Origin: Magicicada cassinii | Lineage: Eukaryota > Arthropoda > Insecta > Hemiptera > Cicadidae | Reading direction: 5' to 3' | DNA: 22,659 nt | NCBI GenBank assembly: GCA_028571305.1 | Contig: JAOXNS010066647.1 | Span: 1-22,659, forward strand | Shown: one piece after another, positions 11,080 to 20,544 of the stretch | Numbering within the stretch: the stretch's first letter is position 1 | How the letters are laid out: every line of letters starts with the position of its first letter | The notes under the pieces: generated by a model | Told to the model about the DNA's origin: nothing | The model's input: the letters and a program-made list of their open reading frames with translations, nothing else | The model's database searches: none | Translations under genes and position numbers: made by a program

Positions 11080-11325
11080 ATAAGGGTGTAAACCAGTCAG
11101 CCTCCTTGCAGAGGAGCTAGAATCAAGCGTGTTGTGTATTTCCCAACCAAAATTCTGTCCGTACCAACCAGTAGACCTACGGCAGACCCTTCTTAGTTTC
11201 TGAACAGCGTCGGTAGACATTGAACAGACCCACTGTGGACATCGAACAGACACCGACTCGAACCAGCAACCTCTTGCCATTGACGAGAAGGTTAGTCTGT
11301 CGATTACACAACAGAGATGCACGAA
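11080..11325 (-). mobile_element. Probable tRNA-derived SINE
   Basis: On the minus strand a pol III B box, GGTTCGAGTC (11255-11264), follows an A-box-like TGTTGTGTAATC (11302-11313). The boxes start 49 nt apart, as in tRNA genes. The segment does not fold as a proper tRNA from what I can see, and about 180 bp of non-tRNA body follows to about 11080, the layout of a tRNA-derived SINE. It would lie in the intron upstream of the terminal exon. No target-site duplication was pinned down. Confidence 0.4.
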
Positions 11326-11993
11326 GATAACAGTACCAGAATTATGGACAGTTCCTTTGGATATGACCTTGTTTAATGTGTAGCTACTTGTATCACAGTG
11401 TTTAGCTTCAGTTCTCTTACTGACGATACAGGAACAAAAATGGAAAAACTATGAGAATGTTGAGGTCGCAACCAGTAGTATAATTATTAAGCTTCTCCAG
11501 CTTATCATACACCCTCTGTCAGTTGCAGATTTGGACTGCTTAGATTGGTTTTTCATAAAATTAGAAAAATGTTTTATATTTGCTATTAGTGTACAAATTT
11601 ATTTTTGCATTGAATCAAAAAAACAAGCCGACAAACGGAACGTGCACAGGAATTGTATCGCGACACGGCTTATTCTGAAGAATTATCCACATCGTTAGTC
11701 CAAAGTACTACGCAAGATGTAGATTTTTTTCATAATACAATACAGTTACAGTATTAGGGACAGTTTGGCGAGTACATTTTGCGAGATACTGTTATGTTTT
11801 CCTTCTTCACCTGTCCCCGAATGTATATAAGTTGTATATTACAGTACGTATTGTAAATACTCACTACAAGTGGTGGAGGATGACATAGGTTTCCAGCACG
11901 CATGTCAATCAGTCGCATGGTGCACTCTCTTCTCTGATGACTGAAAGAATCGCATCATTGTTTTTGATAAAAGTTGGGGTTTCTAATGTTTAG
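11326..11993 (+). other. Intron sequence before the terminal exon
   Basis: AT-rich non-coding sequence ending in TTTCTAATGTTTAG, with the acceptor AG at 11992-11993. A TAA in the exon's frame at 11984-11986 shows that the coding frame cannot extend further left unspliced. I see no other feature here. The donor is unknown. Confidence 0.65.
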
Positions 11994-12727
11994 GTGGCGG
12001 ATATCCAGGACCGACTACCATCACGACATCTGACGAGTATTATTACAATCTGCACAGTGGATTGAACGTGTTGACACCGAACCCTGAGGTGAAATACAAT
12101 TTCAGAGAAGAAGTGAGCGGAAACAAAAAGTCGTTGAGCGATCCAACAGCCGAGGGAAGAGACAACGACGTAGCTAAGGAATACAGCAGGATAGAGATTT
12201 TCGCACCGGTTGTCAACAACGCAGCGCGAGCAACCGTTTTCCGCCCCACAAGCAGCATATTCCCCTACTGGTTGCCCGGACATTCGTACTCATGGGATAA
12301 ACCCACGTTCACGGCTACGATTACTAAACTGCCGCCACGAATAGGCTTACACACGACCACAACCACAGTCTCTACCACGACCACAACGGCTCGTCCTTGG
12401 CAGTCCGTGACGCCCGAGAACCGCCCCATCAACGTCAAAACCACTAGCGCCACCACCTCGTCGACCCTCGTCGCCGATCCGCTTTTGAAAAACGATCTGA
12501 CTCGTTTGCAGGTGAAAATGATGAACAAAATCATGGAGCTGGTGACGGAACAGAAGGAAAAACTGAAAGCCGAAAAAGAGATGATAATGTTGGACACGAA
12601 ACGTTTGGAAGCGGACACAGATCGGATTTTAATGGAAACTGAAAAACTGGATATGGAAAAGGACTTTCTGGAAGGCAAAATGCTTTCCGGTGGACGGAAA
12701 ATGGGATCTGGATACAAGAAAATTTGA
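11994..12727 (+). CDS. Terminal exon: Thr-rich linker plus C-terminal coiled-coil protein
   Basis: The exon gives the last 243 residues of an unrecognised protein and ends at TGA. It starts after TTTAG with two bases of a split codon. An in-frame stop lies 8 bp before the exon and no in-frame ATG occurs before about 12517, so it must be spliced. It begins GGYPGPTTITTSDEYYYN. Residues 23-95 are polar. An aromatic SIFPYWLPGHSYSWDKP stretch follows, then a Thr-rich linker (TTTTTVSTTTTTARP, about 12351-12396) likely to be O-glycosylated if secreted. From about 12484 to 12680 a long charged helix, rich in Lys, Glu, Leu and Met (LQVKMMNKIMELVTEQKEK and onward), predicts a coiled coil, and the tail is basic and glycine-rich. 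There is no membrane segment. Codon use is more GC-rich than the flanks, which supports real coding. The helix also resembles C-terminal coils of insect Myb/SANT- or MADF-type proteins, so a nuclear role is an alternative. Confidence 0.85.
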
Positions 12728-13029
12728 ATACTGTGACCATTTTAATACAATGGGCTACTATTTAAAATGAAAAAATGTTAATGTATTCGTTATTATTAAT
12801 TTTGTTTTCATTTTATTTTATCTGTATTAGTGTTAGTAATTATTTTAAATGTAAGTAAATACGTGTTGAGACGAATTGTTAAGAAAGGACATGCCTGACT
12901 TCAAAATCAGTTATTTTTGTATTAGGTGTAGCCATTTGGTACTTACTATTGTAGAAATCATGCAATTAACTAAAGCGTAGCTGACAGTGATATTTAAATT
13001 TGTGTGGCATAAAATGACTAACATTTAGT

Positions 13030-13063
13030 CGTGAGTGTTAAATGTGTTTTAATGACACTCACG
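13030..13063 (+). promoter_or_regulatory. 3' UTR stem-loop just before the poly(A) signal
   Basis: CGTGAGTGT (13030-13038) pairs perfectly with ACACTCACG (13055-13063). One G-U and one A-U pair extend the stem to 11 bp around a 12-nt loop. It ends 11 nt before AATAAA. It may affect 3'-end choice or mRNA stability; this is inferred from position only. It is not a histone-type stem-loop. Confidence 0.6.
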
Positions 13064-13074
13064 TTTCATTTTCG

Positions 13075-13080
13075 AATAAA
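13075..13080 (+). terminator. Poly(A) signal AATAAA, proximal
   Basis: A canonical hexamer 348 bp after the stop codon, followed within 30-50 bp by a GT-rich stretch (TGTAGTTTTGTTTTTATTATTG), as expected of a cleavage and polyadenylation site. Confidence 0.65.
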
Positions 13081-13256
13081 TTCGTAAAGATAAATGTCTT
13101 TTATGGTGTTAAATATTGTAGTTTTGTTTTTATTATTGCGTTGTAGGCCTACTGTAATTTATCAAAACACAGTACTGTAGAGTAAAATGATATCTTTAGT
13201 GCAACTGCACTGTTTCAATCAAAGCAACTGTTATAACTTAGTTTTTTCGACATTGT

Positions 13257-13262
13257 AATAAA
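13257..13262 (+). terminator. Poly(A) signal AATAAA, distal
   Basis: A second canonical hexamer followed by GTGTTATATTTAATGTGATT, a GT-rich downstream element. Alternative polyadenylation with the proximal site is plausible. Confidence 0.6.
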
Positions 13263-13289
13263 GTGTTATATTTAATGTGATTGTCTATT

Positions 13290-15217
13290 GTATACTCCAA
13301 TTCATTTATCCTGTTATTATCAGTAAGGGATCCTAAACGCTGGCAAAACTTTTCATTACTTTTACAATGTCTTTTTGCAACTTCATACTATACAAACAAC
13401 TTACACGGAAATACTATCTAGTGAAGACAAAGACCATTGGTGTGTCGCCTCCTTGGAATTTAGGTAGCTCCTTAGGCCATCTGCTTTTTATTCTTCGACA
13501 GCCAAGGTTCCTACTCCAGAATAACAGACACTCCATCACCGTTATCGTTTAAACAGATGTCTTTGTGTAGTACGTAATATCAAATAATTTGTATAGCTCT
13601 CTCGATCAGAAAGATAACAGTTGACATCAAAGCATCTGTTATTATCAGTGGTAATTAATTGTTTTACCTCGCACCGATATAGTTACATTGTTGACTTGTT
13701 TCTGCACATTATTAACTAATGACTATACCGACAACAGAGGCTGATGAGTACTAATTGTGGCAACACATCGGTAATCTGGTCTTGAAACGGTAATCTCCTC
13801 GTACTAACGGTGCAATCTGACTGCTGCACAGAGACAGTGTCGGGAGGTGCCGCGCAATTTAGAACACATTTTTCATCAAAGGCTTCCGACTAATATGCTT
13901 TTGACTGAGGAAGTTATAACTCTTAGAGTCTTAGGCCTTCACATCAGTTGGTACTAACATTTTTTTTTTACCCCTTATTAGTCATTTTCTACAAAATATC
14001 ATCCCTCTTTTAAAAAGGTTTGTAATTAACATATCGGACTTATTCATTCATATTGTTTAGAAATGCAGGAGATGAAAACAAGAAAACAGTGCAGTATAAG
14101 AAAAAGATACATTTAGTTTATATTAGAAGTTGTTTTGATAATACGCTTGTTTATAATATGAATATTCAAACATATGAATTTTTAACAATATTCAGACATC
14201 CCAGTCGTCTCAGAATTTACTTTTTTAAACTGTTGGCATAGTTCTATATTATCTGGGTCGGCATTACTACTAATTTTTCTGATATCCCTCTGTACGTTCA
14301 ACCTCGTAGCATAAATTGAAAACCAGCGCGTTATAGGAATGAAAAGCTGGTGGAAACAAATTTAGAAACTGGCGTATAAATATGATGAGATGACTTATCC
14401 GATTCACCATCGTATTACATTTTCTCTTCTTATATTAGGAAACGTTCGGTGACTCCAAAATTTGATAACATGATATGTGATAAGCCTGGGAAAGTTATAA
14501 GGAGGAGAGAGCGGGTCTAAGTGATCGTTTGTACCAGATGTTGTCTCCGTATTCTCTCACGGGCTCGCCGGTTTTAGAATTTATCAGCTGACTCCTTATT
14601 GTATTGATCTGAGTTCGGTGCGCGTCTCTTAAATAAAAACCTAATATGTATGCAAGAGGTAATGCGTTGCGGCGGGCTCGGTGAGAACGCATCAGACTCG
14701 GAAACGGGTGAAGAAAAACAAATGCGATGTGTCGCGAATAAATGGTTTGTGGAATAGAGTAATTTGTATTTTAGATTTAAATTGCACAGTGGTCTGTATT
14801 GCAGAATCGTTACAGTTACTGTTTTGTAGTCAATAGTCTGCCCAGTTAGAAGAACGAACGCGTAATGTCCAAGATTAAACGAAACTATACCTACCTGATA
14901 ATATAGCCTATTGCAAATAGGATTTGTTCATCAATAATATTACGCCAACTTTGAAATAATACCAGTTTCCTTTCGTGTTCAAGAAATAATATTAAATTGT
15001 TAAATATTACTCATATTAACTATTGGTAAATTACAGAATTTTTTTAGTTATATAATTTTCTCTGTTTAGGACCGTCTGTGGGCTACGTGAAATAACTTAA
15101 TAATTGAACTTTTTGTTCTGCCAGTATTAGAGCAGTCTTTGTCTGGCACTTTACGGTACCTCCTTTCTTCGGACCAGTTGTTGGCGCTAATCTTTTCCTA
15201 GAAGTTGACTACTGAGT
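13290..15217. other. Anonymous non-coding DNA downstream of the gene
   Basis: No gene is supported. The segment 14490-14720 is richer in CpG and G+C than its flanks and open on the minus strand for 65 codons; the product has no motif I recognise. The rest is AT-rich with only chance-length open frames. Confidence 0.55.
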
Positions 15218-15225
15218 CCCTAAAT
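15218..15225. repeat. Target-site duplication, left copy
   Basis: CCCTAAAT, identical to the copy at 15983-15990. It fits the NNNTANNN pattern described for Buster-type hAT insertions. Confidence 0.9.
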
Positions 15226-15982
15226 CAGTGATTTCCAACCGGCGGCCCTCGACCTTGTCTTGGAAAACCAATTTAATAGTTACTCTATTTACTTTAATAA
15301 GCAAATACATGATGAAATATTATTTTAACTGCGAATGATTTTGCAGGAGAAATCTGTGAAAAAATGTTTTACTGTTTCACTAATAGACATAGGCCTACAG
15401 TAGATGTCATTTATGGGAAAGAGTATTTGCGATAGTGCTCTTTTATTTTAATCATATTACAAGACACAGCCTATCTCCTTTCCATCCCTCTGCTAGACAA
15501 AACACATGCGCTTGTCCAATGTTTTGTCCTTGATTCGTAGTCAGTCGCGTCTGTTATTTAAAGTTACGTTTACGAGTTTTCAACTAGAATTGTGTTATTT
15601 CAAGCTGATCCCTTCCTGCAGACCACGCAAAAAAGGGGTCAAATTTGTTTAAGCTACTACCTTATGAACAATTTCCAAATCTGCGAGATTTTGGACAGGA
15701 AATGACGCCTGTGTTTGAAAGTACTTCCATTTGCGAAAGCGTGTTCTCCACAATGAAGTTAATCAAGAACTACAGAAGTCACCTAGCAGATTCTTCTCTG
15801 CTTCACTTACTAAGATATGTTAACGGTAAATGACCTGTTTTTACTTCTTTACAATTAAATAGGCTACTTATTTTTTTATTTTTACTTTACTTGTCTAAAA
15901 TTGATCTCTTATGATGCGGCCTACCGATTGGTTCCTGAATTTTCATGTGGCCTTCAAGCACTTTTAAGTTGAAAAATCACTG
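15226..15982 (+). mobile_element. Internally deleted hAT (Buster-type) DNA transposon
   Basis: The element starts CAGTGATTTCCAACC and ends AAGTTGAAAAATCACTG. The reverse complement of the end, CAGTGATTTTTCAACTT, matches the start (9 bp exact, then one indel and two mismatches). Perfect 8-bp duplications CCCTAAAT flank it. At 757 bp it is far shorter than an autonomous hAT and keeps only the 3' end of the transposase gene, so it cannot move by itself. The TA-centred duplication and the transposase tail both point to the Buster branch. The exact duplication argues for a moderately recent insertion. About 370 bp at the left is non-coding. Confidence 0.92.
15600..15833 (+). pseudogene. hAT transposase C-terminal dimerisation domain remnant
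   Basis: The frame 15645-15833 gives FPNLRDFGQEMTPVFESTS, then ICESVFSTMKLIKNYRSHL and a short tail ending LRYVNGK before a stop. This is the hAT C-terminal (hATC) dimerisation region, in which 'CE..FS.MK..K...R..L' is characteristic; it is closest in memory to Buster/ZBED5-like and EPM2AIP1-like sequences. A homologous-looking segment before it (LFQADPFLQTTQKRG, about 15596-15640) is in another frame, so one frameshift separates them. The BED zinc finger and the catalytic RNase H-like core with its acidic residues are absent. There is no start codon: this is a fossil tail, not a working gene. Confidence 0.9.
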
Positions 15983-15990
15983 CCCTAAAT
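15983..15990. repeat. Target-site duplication, right copy
   Basis: CCCTAAAT directly after the terminal CACTG, identical to 15218-15225. Confidence 0.9.
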
Positions 15991-16276
15991 AAATTTTTGT
16001 CTATTATTGTTTCTTGATTTATGTTCAATAACTGCATACCCTACTACGTCTCTTGGAACCATTTTAAGCTTGTTTCAGGTCTCTAATCAAAGATGTCAAA
16101 GGTTTGTTTATACTGATTGAAATATTAAACATTTTATTAGTCATATCTCTGCTTTATTACATCCTTTATGCTGAACTTTAAATTTCAATTCATGCCATCG
16201 TTCACCGCTTGCACTGGGATGTCTCTCATTCGTCAGCTTATCGATTTACCATACCCAATGCTGTTCGGCAAGTAAA

Positions 16277-16312
16277 TATAAAAGGCAAGCCCCGCCTTGA
16301 CATGTGTCATTT
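16277..16312 (+). promoter_or_regulatory. Candidate core promoter: TATA box and initiator
   Basis: TATAAAAGG lies at 16277-16285, and TCATTT, a match to the arthropod initiator TCAKTY, at 16307-16312. The initiator A (16309) is 32 bp after the first T of TATA, the canonical distance. Downstream sequence to about 16560 is less AT-rich than its surroundings and could be a first exon. No clear coding product follows, so the transcript, if any, is unknown. Confidence 0.4.
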
Positions 16313-16660
16313 ACGTCCAGTGATACTTAGAAACGCTCTCAGTACATAGCGAATAAAGTGAGTTAGTACGACCAACCGTTGTGGGCCCGCTAAGGAATAA
16401 AACATAATTTCCTGGACTGGACCTCGAAGCAGAAGCTCCAGAAGGAAGCTCAGAACTCAGCTGATATTTGCGTATTGGCTCAGACCAAACTTTTCTTTGG
16501 CTGTTGGGATGAGCCGAAGCGCGACTCGCAAAGAGCATTTCCTAAGGCGTGACGCTCGCAGCTGTGCAACTACCAATCAAAAGTAAAATATTTCTCCTTC
16601 TCGGTGTGCATACGCTAGGACCTCTATCTTCCAACTGTGTTGTGAAGAAAACACCTGACC

Positions 16661-16900
16661 ATGCAGAACGTGATTGGAGTTGCTGTTAATTGGAGTGTAA
16701 CCCAGAGGCGTGCACAATTTGATTGCATGCAAAAATACCCCGCACAATACTTTCATCTGCGTATGTGGTATTGTAGACACCATCAGTTGTTTCAAGATAT
16801 GAACTGCTACACTAGAGATGACTGGCGTGAGGCAGTCGAATCGACTGACTGTGAGAATTGGAGTATTAACCAACAGACAGGATTAATTTATTTAATTTAA
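16661..16900 (+). CDS. Small doubtful open frame, 79 codons
   Basis: ATG in a fair context (GACCATGC), 350 bp after the candidate start site of the promoter at 16277. The product is rich in Trp, Cys and Gln, lacks a signal peptide or membrane segment, and matches no family I know. One part, NCYTRDDWREAVE, resembles the 'RD.WR..V' end of some LINE proteins, so it may be a fragment of such an element. An upstream ATG at 16509 opens a 25-codon frame that would hinder its use. The opposite strand is also open here. Low trust. Confidence 0.2.
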   Translation: MQNVIGVAVNWSVTQRRAQFDCMQKYPAQYFHLRMWYCRHHQLFQDMNCYTRDDWREAVESTDCENWSINQQTGLIYLI

Positions 16901-18305
16901 TAGCGACCGTCCGTTAATTTTTGGTGCGCGGCAAGATATATCCGACAATTTAATACAAAACGGAACTTGTGATGATTGTACCGAGACAAACTGGAAGAAA
17001 ATTCGATACTTATGTTCGGTTGTTCGTTAATGTACTGTCGAGTCGGGGAAACTAAAGACAATGAGAAGGGACTGCGAACAATCTGTACGGTGGGGACATA
17101 ATGTGGTGGTGGCGGTGGAAGTACACCACCAGCTAACAACTTGTCTTTGGTCTAGGACGTGTGTAACCACACCAATTTGGTGGCAGTATAATTTGGTTAA
17201 TGGAACCAATAGTAGTTGGCGCTGCTAAAAGCCACTTACTCCGGCTCTCCTCTCATTATGTCTTTCCGTTTTTCACTGTTTATCTGCGTACATTTTCTGG
17301 CGTCTTATACTTGTAAAGATTAAAATTTAAAGTTTTTTACTATAATGCCTTTCAATATTCACAACAAATTTATTCGCTATTAAGTAGTTCTCCAAGTAAT
17401 CCCTGACTAGAATGGAAGTTCATACACTGTTAGTTAATAAATTGCATTCCATATGCCTCAGTCGTATTTTATAATCTATTTACAGTAGATATTCAATGTC
17501 CTACTTATTTATTTCCATTTCTTCATCATATTCACACCTCTCACCATATCATATTTTCTCTTCTTCTCTTTCCACATTTCTTTAGCCTACCTCATATTAT
17601 TTTTTCGTCTCTTGCTTCATGCATTCTTATGCATGCATTTTATGATAGGTCGGAATTTTGTGTCTTGCCAGGTAAAGGGAAAAACAGAAGTCAAGTAAAT
17701 TATCTTATTTTCAAGCCTGTTACCTTGATTTTTTGCCTGCGACCACACTGAAACAACTGTTGAGGTTTAACGTGTTCTGGAGACCAAGCTCAGTGGCTTG
17801 ACTGTTGAGTGAGACCTATCAATGGATCAGCTCAGTTAGACTCAAAATGTAGAAATTTGTTCTTTAAAAAAAACCATCTTCTTCTAACAAGACTATTAAA
17901 TGGTTTTAAAGTAATCAATGAGTACAGTATGATTTCAAAATTCTTACCATAACATTTGAATACAGGAACTTCGTATGATTACTTTTGCACGTATGAGTAT
18001 TTACTTCGTATACTCCATTTTACACGATATTGTTTGTTCAAGATTTCTGTGTAGCCGTCACTCCCCTGTGTGGGGCCTTAATCTGGCACAGTAAATTTAC
18101 AGGCGTGCAAAATAAACAGTGACATATGGGCATTCGTTTCCACGACGACAAACTGTATATTTGTGAACCTTTGCTGATGGAGTTATTGTCACTGTGGTTC
18201 GTACTATCTTTGCTGTACTATTGCTGATCCTCTCATGAACAAATGTAGGAGTATTTGTGAAAGTAACAGGGAGTGCGTAGGCGGCGAGATTTGCGTACAA
18301 CAGGC

Positions 18306-18307
<2 letters not shown>
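16901..18307. other. Anonymous non-coding DNA
   Basis: No gene is supported. 16900-17220 is of mixed composition with a GGTGGTGGCGGTGG stretch at about 17103-17116. 17500-17640 is CT-rich. 18100-18300 is open on the minus strand for 67 codons without an ATG or a known motif, and I do not call it. Confidence 0.55.
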
Positions 18308-18346
<39 letters not shown>

Positions 18347-18367
18347 TGTGTGTGTGTGTGTGTGTGT
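18308..18367. repeat. Compound (GA)n(GT)n microsatellite
   Basis: About 18 GA units (18308-18344) pass directly into about 11 GT units (18345-18367). Both tracts are uninterrupted, so the locus is probably length-variable. Confidence 0.97.
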
Positions 18368-18543
18368 TCACGTGTTCGCTAATACGGGATTACTGGACAC
18401 GCTCTGCTGAGTCGTTAGACATCTCTTTGTTCAGTTTGTTTTGTCGATCCGCAGTACTAATCTCGCCTTACGTAGGCAACAGGAACTAATCTGTACGCGC
18501 ACTTGCAACTCATGCGTGTGCCTTGTAATTGACATATGCCTAC

Positions 18544-18602
18544 GTGTGTTACGGTAGGTATAATAATATTCTATGTAACACACACGCGCGCGCGTTTGTG
18601 TA
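18544..18602. repeat. Inverted repeat with a Z-DNA-prone CA/CG tract
   Basis: GTGTGTTAC (18544-18552) pairs with GTAACACAC (18575-18583). The right arm continues into an 18-bp alternating purine/pyrimidine run (18578-18595, CA units then CG units), a sequence type that can adopt left-handed DNA. Confidence 0.7.
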
Positions 18603-20459
18603 ATTATTCACTTATGTTTGAAGTAGGCGTACTACAGTTCATTGTATAAATTATCGATACTGGAGTTTAGACAACCACAAAAAATTACAAGGTAAATCAG
18701 TCCAGATAAAAGTTGCAGCAAAAGCTACTTTCTTTACCCGCGTTTAGTAGGTTCATGTACATTTTGTAATACAGTTATTTCATTATTCATTGTAGAACAA
18801 AACTAGAGTAGGCCTACTCCTTTAACTTCTTTATTGGAAACCCTTAAAAAACGTTTTTCATTAACGTGAAAAAAAACTTATTCTCACTAAGAGTAAGCAG
18901 AGTAAAGTCAAACTTTGCTATCGTCTAATTGTCACTAACATTACGTTTATATTGGATGTAGCATTTTATATCGAATTTTGTTTGCGAGCGAAATGCTGAA
19001 TTGTGAAAGCTCCCCACGGTCGCCAAACTAGCCTGACAACTTGATCCGTTCGTTCGGTTTTTTTTTTTTTTGGGGAGGGGGGTTTAAACTCGAGTATCTA
19101 AACTTTTGCAACGACAAAGATTTATTCTCTGTTAGTTTAAGATAAGTTATGCTTCGGAAATTGGTTTATATGCCTTTCGTCAGCTATTTTAAACTCGATG
19201 CCAAGTGAAGTACAGTTTTGTCCTTGGTAGTAGGTAATAATGATGCTGTGATGCTGAATGTTGTGTTGGACGACGCGAGCAGGCACAGTTCTCGTTGGAA
19301 ACTCATAATCACAACGGCTGTGTTGCGATATGGGTCGAGTCAAGGCCCATCCCTATCGATGGCGGCAATAATAGCAAAAGAGAAGGGAAATATTGTATTC
19401 GTTGTGGCATTGTTAAAGGCTAAAGTGGATATTTATGTTTTACGATTAGTTTCCATTCTTCTGTGTTTTAAAAACTGATCACTCTTTTTTTATCTTTTTC
19501 TTTTCCTTGTGTTAATATTATATTTGGGCTTGTATATAACAAGAGGTAAATGAAATAAGATTAAAAATCAGTTATTTATCCGGCTAAAATAGTCGATATA
19601 ACAGTTACAGCATTCTACTGTAGCCGACTAGTAAAGTATACAGAAAACCTACTCGCACTTCTGTTGATTCAAACCACCGACCACGACACAAAATGGCACT
19701 ATTCTGCTGAGTCATCGCTATAATGTACAAATACGGGTAAGTCTAAATGGATAGCCGAAGAAAGAAATACAATTCACCATATTTTTTAAGCGAAAATACA
19801 ATGCACAACCATTTGAAAAAAAAATTAGAACAGAACATCTAAGAACTTATTATCTAGCAAAAAATGCAAGATAAAAATAATATGAATAGTGGGCAACTAT
19901 AAACAATAAAATGAAGGCAATTACAAGACTGTTCAAAACGTTCAACAAACGATATAAAAACAAACAATAATTATTAAAATAATAAATAGCCGGTAAAAAA
20001 ATAGCCTAGATAGCCTTAGGCACTAAAAATAACTTTCAAAAATTGTATGCAAAAATTGCGACATATTTTACGTAGCATATTTACTCAAAAGACCAATAAT
20101 TGCCAAAATGTTTTCCGCTATTGGGCTGGCCTACCTCCTCTTTGTGATCTCTAGAGGCTAAATTTGAAACTGCCATTATCAGAGTAGCATGTACCGTGCT
20201 ATCCAGTACTTTCGCCCATTATTAGTTTCCTTTCGTAACTCATAACAAATAACGATGCGACGATCCTGGCCTGGCCGGTCGCCTCGGTTCCTTCGTAACT
20301 GGAATCACTGCTCTATTGTGCAGTTAGCCAAATAATGTATACTCTCAAAATACATCATTAGGAACTGGTAAAATAAGAGTAAACAAATAAATGTAGCCTA
20401 TTTGCTTTTGATGGGGGAAATTTGGTTTTACTTAAGTTCAATGGTTTATACCCGTTCTT
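18603..20459. other. Anonymous AT-rich DNA
   Basis: No gene is supported. A T14 run followed by GGGGAGGGGGG lies at 19058-19082. 19740-20060 is very A-rich. Short open frames have no motif. Confidence 0.55.
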
Positions 20460-20544
20460 AAACAATTAAGGGAAATGTTTGTCCCCTCCCCCTAGTTCGC
20501 AGACTCCTCGCTTTTCGAGCCCGACTTACGACATTACGCCACTG
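20460..20544 (-). mobile_element. Possible DNA transposon terminus
   Basis: Read on the minus strand, the segment begins CAGTGGCGTAATGTCGTAAG and passes into CTAGGGGGAGGGG. Many hAT-like and related elements end in CAGTGGCGTA followed by a G-rich stretch. The partner end and a target-site duplication were not found, so the identification rests on resemblance alone. Confidence 0.25.

Larger units (their letters stand above)
12728..13285 (+). other. 3' untranslated region of the terminal exon
   Basis: AT-rich sequence follows the TGA directly, with no further open frame, and contains two canonical poly(A) signals, so short (about 370 nt) and long (about 550 nt) UTR forms are expected. The end is inferred from the second signal. 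Confidence 0.7.

Noticed and set aside
11255-11313. A functional tRNA gene on the minus strand
   Set aside because: The A and B boxes are present, but I could not form acceptor and anticodon stems, and a long non-tRNA body follows. A SINE is more likely.
11990-12283. Minus-strand open frames over the start of the exon
   Set aside because: Shadows of the same exon, with no independent start, promoter or motif.
12265-12717. A 150-codon open frame on the minus strand
   Set aside because: It is the antisense shadow of the GC-richer terminal exon. The plus frame has the splice acceptor, sensible protein composition and poly(A) signals, whereas the minus product is an arbitrary Ser/Val/Ile-rich chain.
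16577-16873. 98-codon minus-strand open frame
   Set aside because: It overlaps a plus-strand frame of similar length and neither has a motif. Length alone is not enough.
18097-18300. Minus-strand open frame beside the microsatellite
   Set aside because: Its composition looks protein-like, but there is no ATG, no AG acceptor between it and the pyrimidine tract, and no known motif.
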